Positions 23,837-32,351 of a DNA stretch of 64,000 nucleotides are shown here, one piece after another. A program made the translations under genes and the position numbers. A model generated the notes under the pieces. The model saw only the letters and a list, made by a program, of their open reading frames with translations. It did no database searches and was not told the DNA's origin. The DNA is taken from contig JBBQFL010000001.1 in NCBI GenBank assembly GCA_038321965.1, positions 353,139 through 417,138 of the forward strand, read 5' to 3'. How positions within the stretch are numbered: the first letter of the stretch is position 1; every line of letters starts with the position of its first letter. The stretch is from UKL13-2 sp038321965 (GTDB lineage Bacteria > Pseudomonadota > Gammaproteobacteria > Burkholderiales > Usitatibacteraceae).

Positions 23837-26800
23837 ATGAATCAACCCAATACTTTGTCACACTGTTTTTCCGCCCGCCTGGCGGCAGCACTTGTGACCA
23901 CCATTTTTCTGCTGGCCAGTAGCGCCGCCAACGCGGTCACTACCGCGCTTGCGAACAATCCTGTACGCGCCACGTCGAAAGTGCCCGCGAATGTCATGCT
24001 GGCGCTGGGCGTCGAGTGGCCAACTGGTGTGGTGCAGTCTTATAACGATGAGGTGACCAGCGCTTGCCCGGGCCGGGATGGCAGCTCCGACAGCATTTGC
24101 TATACAGCATCCAGGACCTATATCGGCTATTTCGACCCCTTCAAATGCTACACCTATGACACCTCCGTAAATTACTTCAAGCCGGTGGGTTATACGGCGG
24201 GCGCAAGCGCGGCATTGCTCAATGGGGGATCAAAAACTTGTAGCGGCAATTGGAGCGGCAATTTTCTGAACTGGGCAACGATGCAAACCACGGATATGTT
24301 CAGGTTTGCGATGACCGGCGGTGATCGGTATATCGACACCGCAACAAACACCGTCCTGGAAAAAGCGCGGCACGATGGACAAGGCGGGTTTGGGCAGTTT
24401 CCCATCAAGCGGATCGGTGGCGCAAACGTCGGTGCAAGCCCAGTTATCCAGCCCGTTCTGCCGTCAACGGTCACACCTTTCACTTATGGGCAGCTGTTTG
24501 TGAGGATCCAAGGGATGAACACCGTCATGTGGGTGTCCAAAGCGCGCTCACCCGTCACCGGAAATCACCCCTTGGCGACAAATAATCCAAACAACACGCT
24601 TGATGTGCCCGCGGCCTCTGTACAAACGTTTACTGAAGAAGGATTATGCGCGGCCTATGTCGGGCCAGGGACATGCTCGCAAGTCACGACGGCCAGTCCG
24701 GGAACGCGTCAGATCACTGCGCCGGTGACGTCGGTCAACGAGGCTGGGCAGTGTCCGGTGGCGGGTTCCGTGTCTTGCGTGAATACGGCAGCACCTGGTG
24801 CGGGTACCCGGCAATATCAATATACGAGAACCGCTGCTGGCGTAACTTGCCCGTCAAGCGATCCAAATCAGACCGCCTGCACCCAATCATCAATTGGTAC
24901 GCGAACCGCCTCTCTCACCGAAGGTGGGCAATGTCCGTTTCCAGCCGCGCCAGCCGGTACAACCTACTCCGTTTGTTCAAATACGACATTGCCCACCAGC
25001 ACCGTGTCCAGACTTGAAAACGGGACACAGTCTTGCGCATCGGTCACCAATCCCGCTGGCACGGTGTTTGTGTCTTGCACGCCTGGTAGCGGCGGTACGC
25101 GCCAATATCTACTTACCGAGCCCGGCCAGAGTCCATGCCCCACTGCCCCTGCGGGAACCACCTACTCTGGCTGTGCCAACGTGGCCACTCCCACCAGCAC
25201 CGTCACCAGAGCAGAAACCGGGACGTGCGCGACTGTGACCAATCCCGCAGGAACTGTATTGGTTTCTTGTCTCGATGTGGCCGGCGGTACACGTTCGTTT
25301 ACCGTAACGGAGCCTGGACAAGTTCCATGTAACACCGCTCCGGCTGGAAGTACCTACTCTGGCTGCGCCAACGCAACACCCCCCACCAGCACAGTGACGA
25401 GACTTGAAAGCGGAACAAATTCTTGCGTATTAGGCACAATTGTCAATCCGGGAGGTACCGTATTTGTATCGTGCACGGCCGGCAGTGCCGGCACGCGTAG
25501 CTACACACTTACCGAGACGGGCAGCTGCCCACCACCGGCACCGCCCGGCGGTACAACGTATGCTAGTTGTTCGACTGTGGCGGGACGTACCTATGTGTAC
25601 AGAGAGTCGGGAAATTGTGGGTCCTTAATCCCTCCCAGCGGCTTTACGAACTGCTCCAATGCAGGTGGCGGTAACCGCAACGTAACCGTTCTTGAACTCG
25701 GTTCATGTCCGCGCACACCGTCTGGCGGGCAAACCCTGGTCAGCTGTACCAATGTTACGTCCAGAACCTACACGGTTACCGAACCTGGACAAACCCCATG
25801 CAGTGCAGCTCCTGCCGGTAAGATTTTTGGTACGTGTTCTAACGCTACTGCGCCGACGCGAACCATTGTCCGTACCGAGACAGGAACGTGTGCAACAGTA
25901 GCCGGCGGTTTTGCCAGTTGTGCCGTTGCGTCAACGGGGACGCGAAGCTTTACGAATCTCGAGCCTGGCCAGTGTCCGGCCGGTTCGCCACCAGGTGGCA
26001 CGACCTATGGCGCGTGTTCGAATGTCGGGTCGCCAACACGTACTGTTGTTCGCACCGAGAATGGTACTTGTGCGACGGTCGCCGGTGGCTCGACCAGTTG
26101 CGTTGCGGCTTTTGCTGGTACACGCAGCTACACGGTGCTGGAGTCGGGGCAGTGCCCGCTGGGCGCGCCACCCAGCGGGACGACTTTTGGCAGTTGTTCC
26201 AACGTTGGCGCACCCAATCGTACGGTAGTTCGGACTGAAAATGGCACCTGTGCGACGGTCGCTGCTGGCTCGACTAGTTGTGCGGCAGCCACTCCGGGTT
26301 CGCGTACGTACACGTCACTTGAACCTGGCCAGTGTCCGCGGCCATCGGTCGCAGGCGTAACCGTAAATACGTGTAGCAACACCACGCAGCCGCAAATCAC
26401 AGTCACTGCAGTTTCAACGGGACAGTGCGCAGCCACAATACCCGCTGGTGGAACGCTGGTTGCGGGCTCTTGCACGAATCTGGTTGCGTCCGATCTCGGG
26501 ACGCGTACGGTAGTAAGAAATGCTGTTACGGTCGAAGCTGGCCAGTGCGCGACTTATGTGGGGACAGGCACTTGCGTAAATCTGACGGCGCCGATTTTGG
26601 CAGACATCCGCCAAATTACTGGCGAGTCGGTATCCGTGTCCGCCTACTACGTTAGGGTAAAAGTCTGTGACCCAGCGTTCCCGGAATCACAAGCCACCTG
26701 CACCGTGTATGGAAACGGAACCAGCATTAAGCCCACGGGATCGATTCAGGACAATGCCCTTAATATGCGGTTTGGCGCATTCGGCTACCTGCTTGATAAC

Positions 26801-29800
26801 AGTTCGACGCGCGACGGTGGCGTATTGCGGGCGAGAATGAAAGATGTAGGCCCGACGTTGGCGCAATATCCTTCAACCACCAACCCGGCGGCTGAATGGA
26901 GCGCGACGACCGGCGTTTACGTCAACAATCCTGACGCGGCCGATGCGACCGCGACCGGCTTTGGCGCAACCAACAGCGGTGTAATTAACTATTTGAACAA
27001 GTTTGGTCGATTGAACGGTTACAAGAGTTTCGATCCGTATGCCGAGATGTACGCAGAAGTAATAAAGTACTTCAAGGGGAATAAGCTGCCGTCGACGCAA
27101 TACTCTAATAATTTGAATTCCACGATGGTTGACGGATTTCCTGTCATTACCAATTGGAACGATCCCATTCAGTTCAGTTGCCAGCAGAATTTTGTGATCG
27201 GTATCGAGGACGCGAACCAACATAAGGATAAGAATCTGAGCGGCGGGGTTACGAATGCTGAGAGCGAGCCGTCCACGCTTCCTACCAACGTTGATACAGA
27301 TTACAACGTCACCACCTGGACGAACACAGTCGGAACGATCGAAACCTCATCTAACCCCCCTATTGCAAATCCGTCGGGCGGTACTGTGACCAATAATCTC
27401 GCGACATTGCGAAACTGCTGCAATGGAACTGCCTTTCTTGCCGGCCTCGCCTACTATGCGCACACCACCGATTTGCGTGCCGACTTTGACAACTTGAATG
27501 GCCCCCAGACATTGACCTCGTTTTTTGTTGACGTTCGCGAGGCTGGCAGTTGGGGCACCAGTGGTGATCCTCGTAACCAGCTGTGGCTTGCAGCCAAATA
27601 TGGCGGCTTCAAAGATCTTAATAAGAACGGCGTGTTCGACGCCCTTGATACATGGGCCGATTCCACGCAAGGCACGGTACAAGGCTACCCGGTGCCAACG
27701 AACTACTTCGCGGCCAACCAGCCGGAGAAATTGGTCGCTGGTTTGAATAATGCTTTCCAGCAGATTCTTGGACAGACTGGTTCGGGCGCCGGTGTGGGTG
27801 TCGCCGCATCGAATCTGTCGCAGACCACCGGCGAGAACGGTATTTATCAGGTGAAATTTGATACGACCGATTGGAGCGGCACCGTTTCAGGCTTCACCAT
27901 CAGGCTTATTGATCCGGTAACAGGTGCCATTGCGTTGAACAACGCGACGTTTGAGGCGGGCGCACTATTGCTGACAAAAGCGGCTGGAACGGGCTGGGAT
28001 ACTGGGCGAGTGATCGTGACCGCCGTGTCTGGTGGTACGCAACTTGGCCAGCCGTTTCGCGTAGCGAATCTGAACGCCGCACAGCTCACATCTCTCGGGC
28101 CGACAGCCGGTGAGCAACAAGATGTGCTCAACTACATTCGCGGTGACAAGAGCAAGGAAGAGGCCACTGCTGCTGGCGTCGCTATTGTTGGTGGGAAGTA
28201 CCGAGTACGTACCAAGCTGCTGGCCGATATCGTTGATTCGGAAGCGGTTTACGTCGGCAAACCGGGGGGTGAATATCTTGACCAATTCAATCCGGGATAC
28301 GCTGCGTTCAAGACTGCAAAGGCGGCCCGGTTACCCGTCATTTATGTAGGTGCCAATGCGGGTCAACTGCACGCATTCAACGCAGTCGTTGACCCGGCTG
28401 ACACCAATATCGCCAATGCCGGCAAAGAAATCATGGCTTTTGTGCCGAGCCTCACCTATGCGGGACCGAATAATACGCCGATCGTGGATGGCCTGCGTTC
28501 GTTAACGCTGACAAACACGTTCGTCCACCATTACTTTGTCAATGCAACGCCCTCAGTGCGGGACGTTGATTTCAATACGGTGGACGGCAGAATGACCACT
28601 ACACCTGACTGGCACTCGCTGCTGGTCGGCGGTCTGGGTAAGGGCGGCAGGGGTTATTACGCACTTGACGTTACTGATCCATCGGCACTGACAACCGAGG
28701 CATCGGCTGCAACCAAAGTACTTTGGGAATTCACCGATGAAGACATGGGCTTTTCCTACGGCCTGCCGCTGATTACAAAGTCGCGAAAATGGGGCTGGGT
28801 AGTAATGGTGAGTTCGGGCTATAACAACATCACTAGTTCCGTTGTGGCTAATCAGGGCAAGGGATTTCTATATATTTTGAATGCAGCGACGGGTGCCCTG
28901 CTGCAAAAAATCGGCACGGGTGTCGGCACTACGGCGAGTCCTTCAGGATTTTCTCCAATCTCTGCGTATACGCCTTCGTTTGCAGACTACACAACCGATG
29001 AAGTTTATGGTGGTGACCTGCTGGGCAACGTGTGGCGGTTTGACTTGAGGAGTGCAACGGCCAATGTGCCGGCGCCACTGCAGTTTGCAAGCCTGACTTC
29101 CCCAGCGCCGAGCATCGCACCGCAACCAATTACGACACTTCCGCTGATCGAATATTCGGTTGCCGACGGCAAACGATACGTATTTGTCGGTACCGGCCGC
29201 TTCCTCGATACCAGCGACATTCAGAATGCGCAGCAGCAAACGTTTTACGCGATTCGGGACGGGACCATTGATTTGCGCTATGAAACGACGGCGTCGATAA
29301 CCGGCCAGGCTTTACCCTCCGGCGTTTCGTTCCCGATTACACGCGCCAATCTGGCAAACAACACCAACTTGGTGACGGGTTTGACAACGACGCAAATTGC
29401 TGCCAATCCCATGGGGTGGTATTACGAACTCCTAGGCTTTGCGCCAGCCTCGGGAACAGTACTATCCCGTGAGCGGATCAGTTTGAACCCGAAAGCCAGC
29501 CAAGGATATGTTACCTGGGTAGGCAACGTGCCGGACGCAAATACTTGTAACCCCGATGGGGTGAGCCGCCAGTACGCGTGTACCTATGGGGGATGCAAAT
29601 CATTGCTGTACACCACTGATTCAGCTGGCGTCCGTACCTATACGGATGCTATCCAGACACAGGCACTTGTGAAGTCACAGTTGGTGAACGTGGGAGACTC
29701 CGTCCGCATTCTGGGTACGAATGCCCAAGGCATTCCATTCTTGATCGGTAATCCATTGAACGCCTTTGGCGCAGGGCGGCTTCTCAATTGGCGCGAGGTA

Positions 29801-29809
29801 CTGCAATAA
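23837..29809 (+). CDS. pilY1: PilY1 tip adhesin with a large Cys-rich repeat insertion
   Basis: A 1990-residue secreted protein, against about 1100-1200 for typical PilY1. The ATG at 23837 has GGAG 7 nt upstream; a signal peptide ends near ANA-V. The N-terminal region starts VPANVMLALGVEWPTG where other family members have a von Willebrand A DxSxS motif, absent here. Residues about 266-934 are a tandem Cys-rich repeat array. Canonical sequence resumes at YYVRVKVCDPAFP. An EF-hand-like calcium loop, DLNKNGVFD, is near residue 1260. The C-terminal PilC-type beta-propeller begins near YVGANAGQLHAFNA (about residue 1503). It should cap the pilus and act in adhesion, pilus extension or surface sensing. 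Confidence 0.93.
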   Translation: MNQPNTLSHCFSARLAAALVTTIFLLASSAANAVTTALANNPVRATSKVPANVMLALGVEWPTGVVQSYNDEVTSACPGRDGSSDSICYTASRTYIGYFDPFKCYTYDTSVNYFKPVGYTAGASAALLNGGSKTCSGNWSGNFLNWATMQTTDMFRFAMTGGDRYIDTATNTVLEKARHDGQGGFGQFPIKRIGGANVGASPVIQPVLPSTVTPFTYGQLFVRIQGMNTVMWVSKARSPVTGNHPLATNNPNNTLDVPAASVQTFTEEGLCAAYVGPGTCSQVTTASPGTRQITAPVTSVNEAGQCPVAGSVSCVNTAAPGAGTRQYQYTRTAAGVTCPSSDPNQTACTQSSIGTRTASLTEGGQCPFPAAPAGTTYSVCSNTTLPTSTVSRLENGTQSCASVTNPAGTVFVSCTPGSGGTRQYLLTEPGQSPCPTAPAGTTYSGCANVATPTSTVTRAETGTCATVTNPAGTVLVSCLDVAGGTRSFTVTEPGQVPCNTAPAGSTYSGCANATPPTSTVTRLESGTNSCVLGTIVNPGGTVFVSCTAGSAGTRSYTLTETGSCPPPAPPGGTTYASCSTVAGRTYVYRESGNCGSLIPPSGFTNCSNAGGGNRNVTVLELGSCPRTPSGGQTLVSCTNVTSRTYTVTEPGQTPCSAAPAGKIFGTCSNATAPTRTIVRTETGTCATVAGGFASCAVASTGTRSFTNLEPGQCPAGSPPGGTTYGACSNVGSPTRTVVRTENGTCATVAGGSTSCVAAFAGTRSYTVLESGQCPLGAPPSGTTFGSCSNVGAPNRTVVRTENGTCATVAAGSTSCAAATPGSRTYTSLEPGQCPRPSVAGVTVNTCSNTTQPQITVTAVSTGQCAATIPAGGTLVAGSCTNLVASDLGTRTVVRNAVTVEAGQCATYVGTGTCVNLTAPILADIRQITGESVSVSAYYVRVKVCDPAFPESQATCTVYGNGTSIKPTGSIQDNALNMRFGAFGYLLDNSSTRDGGVLRARMKDVGPTLAQYPSTTNPAAEWSATTGVYVNNPDAADATATGFGATNSGVINYLNKFGRLNGYKSFDPYAEMYAEVIKYFKGNKLPSTQYSNNLNSTMVDGFPVITNWNDPIQFSCQQNFVIGIEDANQHKDKNLSGGVTNAESEPSTLPTNVDTDYNVTTWTNTVGTIETSSNPPIANPSGGTVTNNLATLRNCCNGTAFLAGLAYYAHTTDLRADFDNLNGPQTLTSFFVDVREAGSWGTSGDPRNQLWLAAKYGGFKDLNKNGVFDALDTWADSTQGTVQGYPVPTNYFAANQPEKLVAGLNNAFQQILGQTGSGAGVGVAASNLSQTTGENGIYQVKFDTTDWSGTVSGFTIRLIDPVTGAIALNNATFEAGALLLTKAAGTGWDTGRVIVTAVSGGTQLGQPFRVANLNAAQLTSLGPTAGEQQDVLNYIRGDKSKEEATAAGVAIVGGKYRVRTKLLADIVDSEAVYVGKPGGEYLDQFNPGYAAFKTAKAARLPVIYVGANAGQLHAFNAVVDPADTNIANAGKEIMAFVPSLTYAGPNNTPIVDGLRSLTLTNTFVHHYFVNATPSVRDVDFNTVDGRMTTTPDWHSLLVGGLGKGGRGYYALDVTDPSALTTEASAATKVLWEFTDEDMGFSYGLPLITKSRKWGWVVMVSSGYNNITSSVVANQGKGFLYILNAATGALLQKIGTGVGTTASPSGFSPISAYTPSFADYTTDEVYGGDLLGNVWRFDLRSATANVPAPLQFASLTSPAPSIAPQPITTLPLIEYSVADGKRYVFVGTGRFLDTSDIQNAQQQTFYAIRDGTIDLRYETTASITGQALPSGVSFPITRANLANNTNLVTGLTTTQIAANPMGWYYELLGFAPASGTVLSRERISLNPKASQGYVTWVGNVPDANTCNPDGVSRQYACTYGGCKSLLYTTDSAGVRTYTDAIQTQALVKSQLVNVGDSVRILGTNAQGIPFLIGNPLNAFGAGRLLNWREVLQ
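24632..26640 (+). repeat. Coding tandem repeat array in pilY1
   Basis: About 2 kb coding for roughly ten ~60-residue units, each made of two ~30-residue halves. A typical unit reads E-P-G-Q-C-P ... G-T-T-Y-x-x-C-S-N ... P-T-R-T-V-x-R-T-E-x-G-T-C-A-T-V ... S-C ... G-T-R-S-Y-T-V. Each half has two Cys about 10-17 residues apart, suggesting disulfide-linked small beta modules. Units near 25900-26300 are the most alike, while the outer ones are diverged or truncated, which suggests expansion and turnover from the middle. Confidence 0.85.
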
Positions 29810-29815
29810 GTTGTA

Positions 29816-29847
29816 AATCAGCCGGCCGCGTGAGCGGCAGGCTGATT
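29816..29847 (+). promoter_or_regulatory. Stem-loop between pilY1 and the TonB-like gene
   Basis: An outer 8-bp stem AATCAGCC/GGCTGATT and an inner 5-bp stem GCCGC/GCGGC, separated by one mismatch, close a GTGA loop of the GNRA type. No T-run follows, so it is not a standard terminator. It may stabilise the pilus mRNA end or reduce read-through. Confidence 0.5.
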
Positions 29848-29867
29848 GCGTAAGCCAGTGTTTTGCG

Positions 29868-30557
29868 ATGCGAAAGCGACATTTCATGTGGGTGTTCAGC
29901 CTTATTGCTTCATTGGCCTTACATGTAACCGTCATGGTGACGGTTGGCGTGAAAAGCGGCACGTCTGAGAGCTTTTCAGGTAAGCCGTTCTCAATCGTCG
30001 ACCTTGACCTTTTCATACCTTCCGTGCCGCCGCAAGTAATCGCGGCAAAAGCCGGCGAGCACGTAGACGGCGCGACGGTCGTTCCAGTCGCAAAACGGTC
30101 AAATGACGACGCGGTTGCAGAGAGTCCGGCAAAGCCAAGCGCGGTGTCGTTCGAGAAAACATCGCCGCCCTTTTACAAGACTTCCGAGGTAAGCCACATC
30201 GCGCAGCTGCAGCTACCGCTAGAGGGGGTACTTTTTTCCGATGAGCTTTCGCTCTCGGGTCGCCTGGTGCTGGACATTGCGGTCTCGGATCAAGGCAAAG
30301 TCGTCAACATTGAAGTGATTAGCGCCTCCGACCCCAGTGGCGCGTTGCGTGCGCGCATGTTGCCAATGCTGAGGGAGGCACCCTTTACGCCTGCATACAA
30401 AGATGGCCGACCCGTGAATAGTATTCGTCGAGTCGAATTCACGCTAGGCGTCGTTCTCGAAGATCCTACTCTGGGCTACAAGTCGTCTATCCCGCCCGGC
30501 TTTCGACCAAACATGGACGAGCGCGGCAATATTTTGAAAGTGCAACCCTACCAGTGA
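29868..30557 (+). CDS. TonB-like C-terminal domain protein
   Basis: A 229-residue protein with one N-terminal transmembrane helix (about residues 7-27, preceded by RKRH, so the rest should be periplasmic). A variable linker runs to about residue 110. The C-terminal domain has LSGRLVLDIAVSDQGKVVNIEV and FTPAYKDGRPVNSIRRVEF, the pattern of TonB C-terminal domains. A proline-rich spacer as in true TonB is absent. It follows the pilus operon by 58 bp on the same strand, but no ExbB or ExbD is near. It converges on ispH with a 4-bp gap. A link to pili is unproven. Confidence 0.6.
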   Translation: MRKRHFMWVFSLIASLALHVTVMVTVGVKSGTSESFSGKPFSIVDLDLFIPSVPPQVIAAKAGEHVDGATVVPVAKRSNDDAVAESPAKPSAVSFEKTSPPFYKTSEVSHIAQLQLPLEGVLFSDELSLSGRLVLDIAVSDQGKVVNIEVISASDPSGALRARMLPMLREAPFTPAYKDGRPVNSIRRVEFTLGVVLEDPTLGYKSSIPPGFRPNMDERGNILKVQPYQ

Positions 30558-30561
30558 ATGT

Positions 30562-31509
30562 CTAGCGGACGGTTTGCGCGCCGCTCAATCCCTTGGGCAA
30601 TGGGAAAGTAATATTTTCCGTGATGCCGTCCAATTCCCGCACGCTTTTCGCACCGAGCGCCTTTAACTTGGCGACGACATCGCGCACCAGTACTTCCGGA
30701 GCAGAAGCGCCCGAAGTGACGCCGATGCGCGTTCTGCCCGCAATCCATTCCGCCTTCAACTCTTCAGCGCTGTCGACCTGATAGGTTGTACATCCCAATG
30801 TTGTCGATAGCTCGCGCAACCGGTTGGTATTGGAGCTTGATCGTGAACCCACGACGATGACCACTTCGACTTGTGGCGCCATGAATTTGACGGCGTCCTG
30901 ACGATTCTGTGTCGCGTAGCAAATGTCGTCCTGCTTGGGGCCAATGATGTGGGGGAATTTTCGCTTTAGCGCGTCGATGACACGCTGGCAATCGTCGACT
31001 GAAAGTGTCGTCTGCGAAACAAAAGTGAGCTTGTCGTTTTCGCGCACAATCAACCTGGCTACGTCGTCATCAGTTTCAACGAGGTACATACCAGTTTCCG
31101 ACTGTCCCATCGTTCCCTCAACTTCAGGATGACCATCGTGGCCAATCATGATGATGTCGTAGCCTTCCTGGCGACGCTTCGCAACCTCAACGTGCACTTT
31201 CTTTACCAATGGACAAGTGGCATCGAAAATTCGAAATCCGCGTTCGTCGGCTTCCTTGCGAATCGCTTTTGAAACCCCGTGTGCACTGAACACGAGCGTG
31301 GCACCCGGCGGAACATCAGCCAGGTCCTCGATAAAAACCGCTCCTTTTGCGCGAAGATCATCGACGACGAATTTGTTATGAACAATTTCGTGCCGCACGT
31401 AAATTGGACGGCCGTGTTTTTCCAATGCACGTTCGACAATTTCAATGGCGCGATCAACCCCGGCACAGAAACCACGCGGGTTGGCTAACAGGATTTCGGC
31501 TTCATTCAT
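30562..31509 (-). CDS. ispH: 4-hydroxy-3-methylbut-2-enyl diphosphate reductase IspH
   Basis: A 315-residue [4Fe-4S] enzyme of the non-mevalonate pathway; it makes IPP and DMAPP. The three cluster Cys are in NPRGFCAGVDRA, FDATCPLVKKVH and DDICYATQNRQ. The catalytic Glu-Thr region (MGQSETGMYLV, FVSQTTLS) and SRSSSNTNRL substrate loop are present. It lies downstream of ileS-lspA on the same strand, but the fkpB gene that often intervenes is missing. Confidence 0.97.
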   Translation of the reverse strand: MNEAEILLANPRGFCAGVDRAIEIVERALEKHGRPIYVRHEIVHNKFVVDDLRAKGAVFIEDLADVPPGATLVFSAHGVSKAIRKEADERGFRIFDATCPLVKKVHVEVAKRRQEGYDIIMIGHDGHPEVEGTMGQSETGMYLVETDDDVARLIVRENDKLTFVSQTTLSVDDCQRVIDALKRKFPHIIGPKQDDICYATQNRQDAVKFMAPQVEVVIVVGSRSSSNTNRLRELSTTLGCTTYQVDSAEELKAEWIAGRTRIGVTSGASAPEVLVRDVVAKLKALGAKSVRELDGITENITFPLPKGLSGAQTVR

Positions 31510-31537
31510 TTGGGCTCGGTACCATCATATTGATCTT

Positions 31538-31604
31538 AAACACCAATAACGGCGGGCACTTCCAGGCAAAAATGCCTGAAGATGGCCGCGGATGCTGGAG
31601 TTTC
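31538..31604. repeat. Dispersed palindromic repeat, copy 3
   Basis: AAACACC at the left end and GATGCTGGAGTTT at the right are near-inverted arms. The centre is ACTTCCAGGCAAAAATGCCTGAAG, a compact perfect hairpin. It lies between ispH and the small gene after lspA, about where fkpB sits in related operons. Confidence 0.6.
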
Positions 31605-31696
31605 ACATTCAAGGCGTTGCCTATCTGCGGCGAATTTCTCAGCGGGAAAAACGCAGCGTTACTCTTCCTGAGGATCGGCATCAGTATGATACCCCC

Positions 31697-31831
31697 TCAC
31701 TTCCCATAGGCCGGTGCGATCCTCAGGGGAATTCGCGCATCCGGCGATTCCTTATCGGGATTCATTCCCGGTTCAATATTTCGCGTAGCCAGAGCGATCT
31801 TGCCTTCAACGACGTTCGCCCAGTTGGTCAT
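31697..31831 (-). CDS. Possible 44-residue protein coupled to lspA
   Basis: An open frame starting at an ATG one nucleotide after the lspA stop (TGA-C-ATG), so ribosomes could re-initiate. The product starts MTNWANVVEGKIALATRN and ends IPLRIAPAYGK. I do not recognise it, and it does not look like FkpB. No separate Shine-Dalgarno stands out. The spacing is suggestive but the frame could be chance. Confidence 0.3.
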   Translation of the reverse strand: MTNWANVVEGKIALATRNIEPGMNPDKESPDARIPLRIAPAYGK

Positions 31832-31832
31832 G

Positions 31833-32351
31833 TCAGCCAACCTCTTTGGACGGCGGGTGCGCCGTGGCTGCGGCGGGTTTGCGGAACGAATCAAGGACCA
31901 GCAGGACTGCGCCCAGGCAGATCGCAGAATCTGCCACGTTAAACGCCGGCCAGTAGTAGCCAGCCACATGCCATTGCACAAAGTCGATCACATAGCCGTG
32001 CAGGGTGCGGTCAACCAAATTTCCAAACGCGCCGCCGATGACCAATGCAAGCGCCAAGGCAAGGATGCGATTGCTACTGTTGTTCTTCAGCATCCAGATC
32101 AACACGCAAGAAATTACCACCGTCAGCACCATAAAAAACTCGCGCTGCCAGCCGGATGCGCCGGCCAAAAAGCTGAACGCCGCGCCTGTGTTGTGCGCCA
32201 GCACCAGATTGAACCAAGAGAGGATGACCTTCGTTTCCCCATACTGAAACGCGGCAGTGACCGCATGTTTGGTCCACTGATCAACGATGATGACGAACAG
32301 GCTGATCCATAGCCAGTGGAGCCAGGTGAATCGTGAGTTTTTCTCAGGCAT
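31833..32351 (-). CDS. lspA: Lipoprotein signal peptidase LspA
   Basis: Signal peptidase II, 172 residues from ATG 32351. It cuts diacylated prolipoproteins in the inner membrane. Four transmembrane helices are visible. The catalytic Asps are in GGAFGNLVDRTLHGYVIDF and FNVADSAICLG, and NTGAAFSFLAG is also conserved. The ATG lies inside the last codons of ileS (8-nt overlap); a start eight codons earlier would increase the overlap. Confidence 0.95.
   Translation of the reverse strand: MPEKNSRFTWLHWLWISLFVIIVDQWTKHAVTAAFQYGETKVILSWFNLVLAHNTGAAFSFLAGASGWQREFFMVLTVVISCVLIWMLKNNSSNRILALALALVIGGAFGNLVDRTLHGYVIDFVQWHVAGYYWPAFNVADSAICLGAVLLVLDSFRKPAAATAHPPSKEVG

Noticed and set aside
24632..26640. 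Regularly spaced repeats that might suggest a CRISPR array
   Set aside because: The repeats lie in one open frame of pilY1, vary in sequence, and code for Cys-rich units. There are no identical ~30-bp repeats with unique spacers.
31697..31831. Remnant of fkpB
   Set aside because: The 44 residues show no FKBP motif. It is kept only as a possible small protein.
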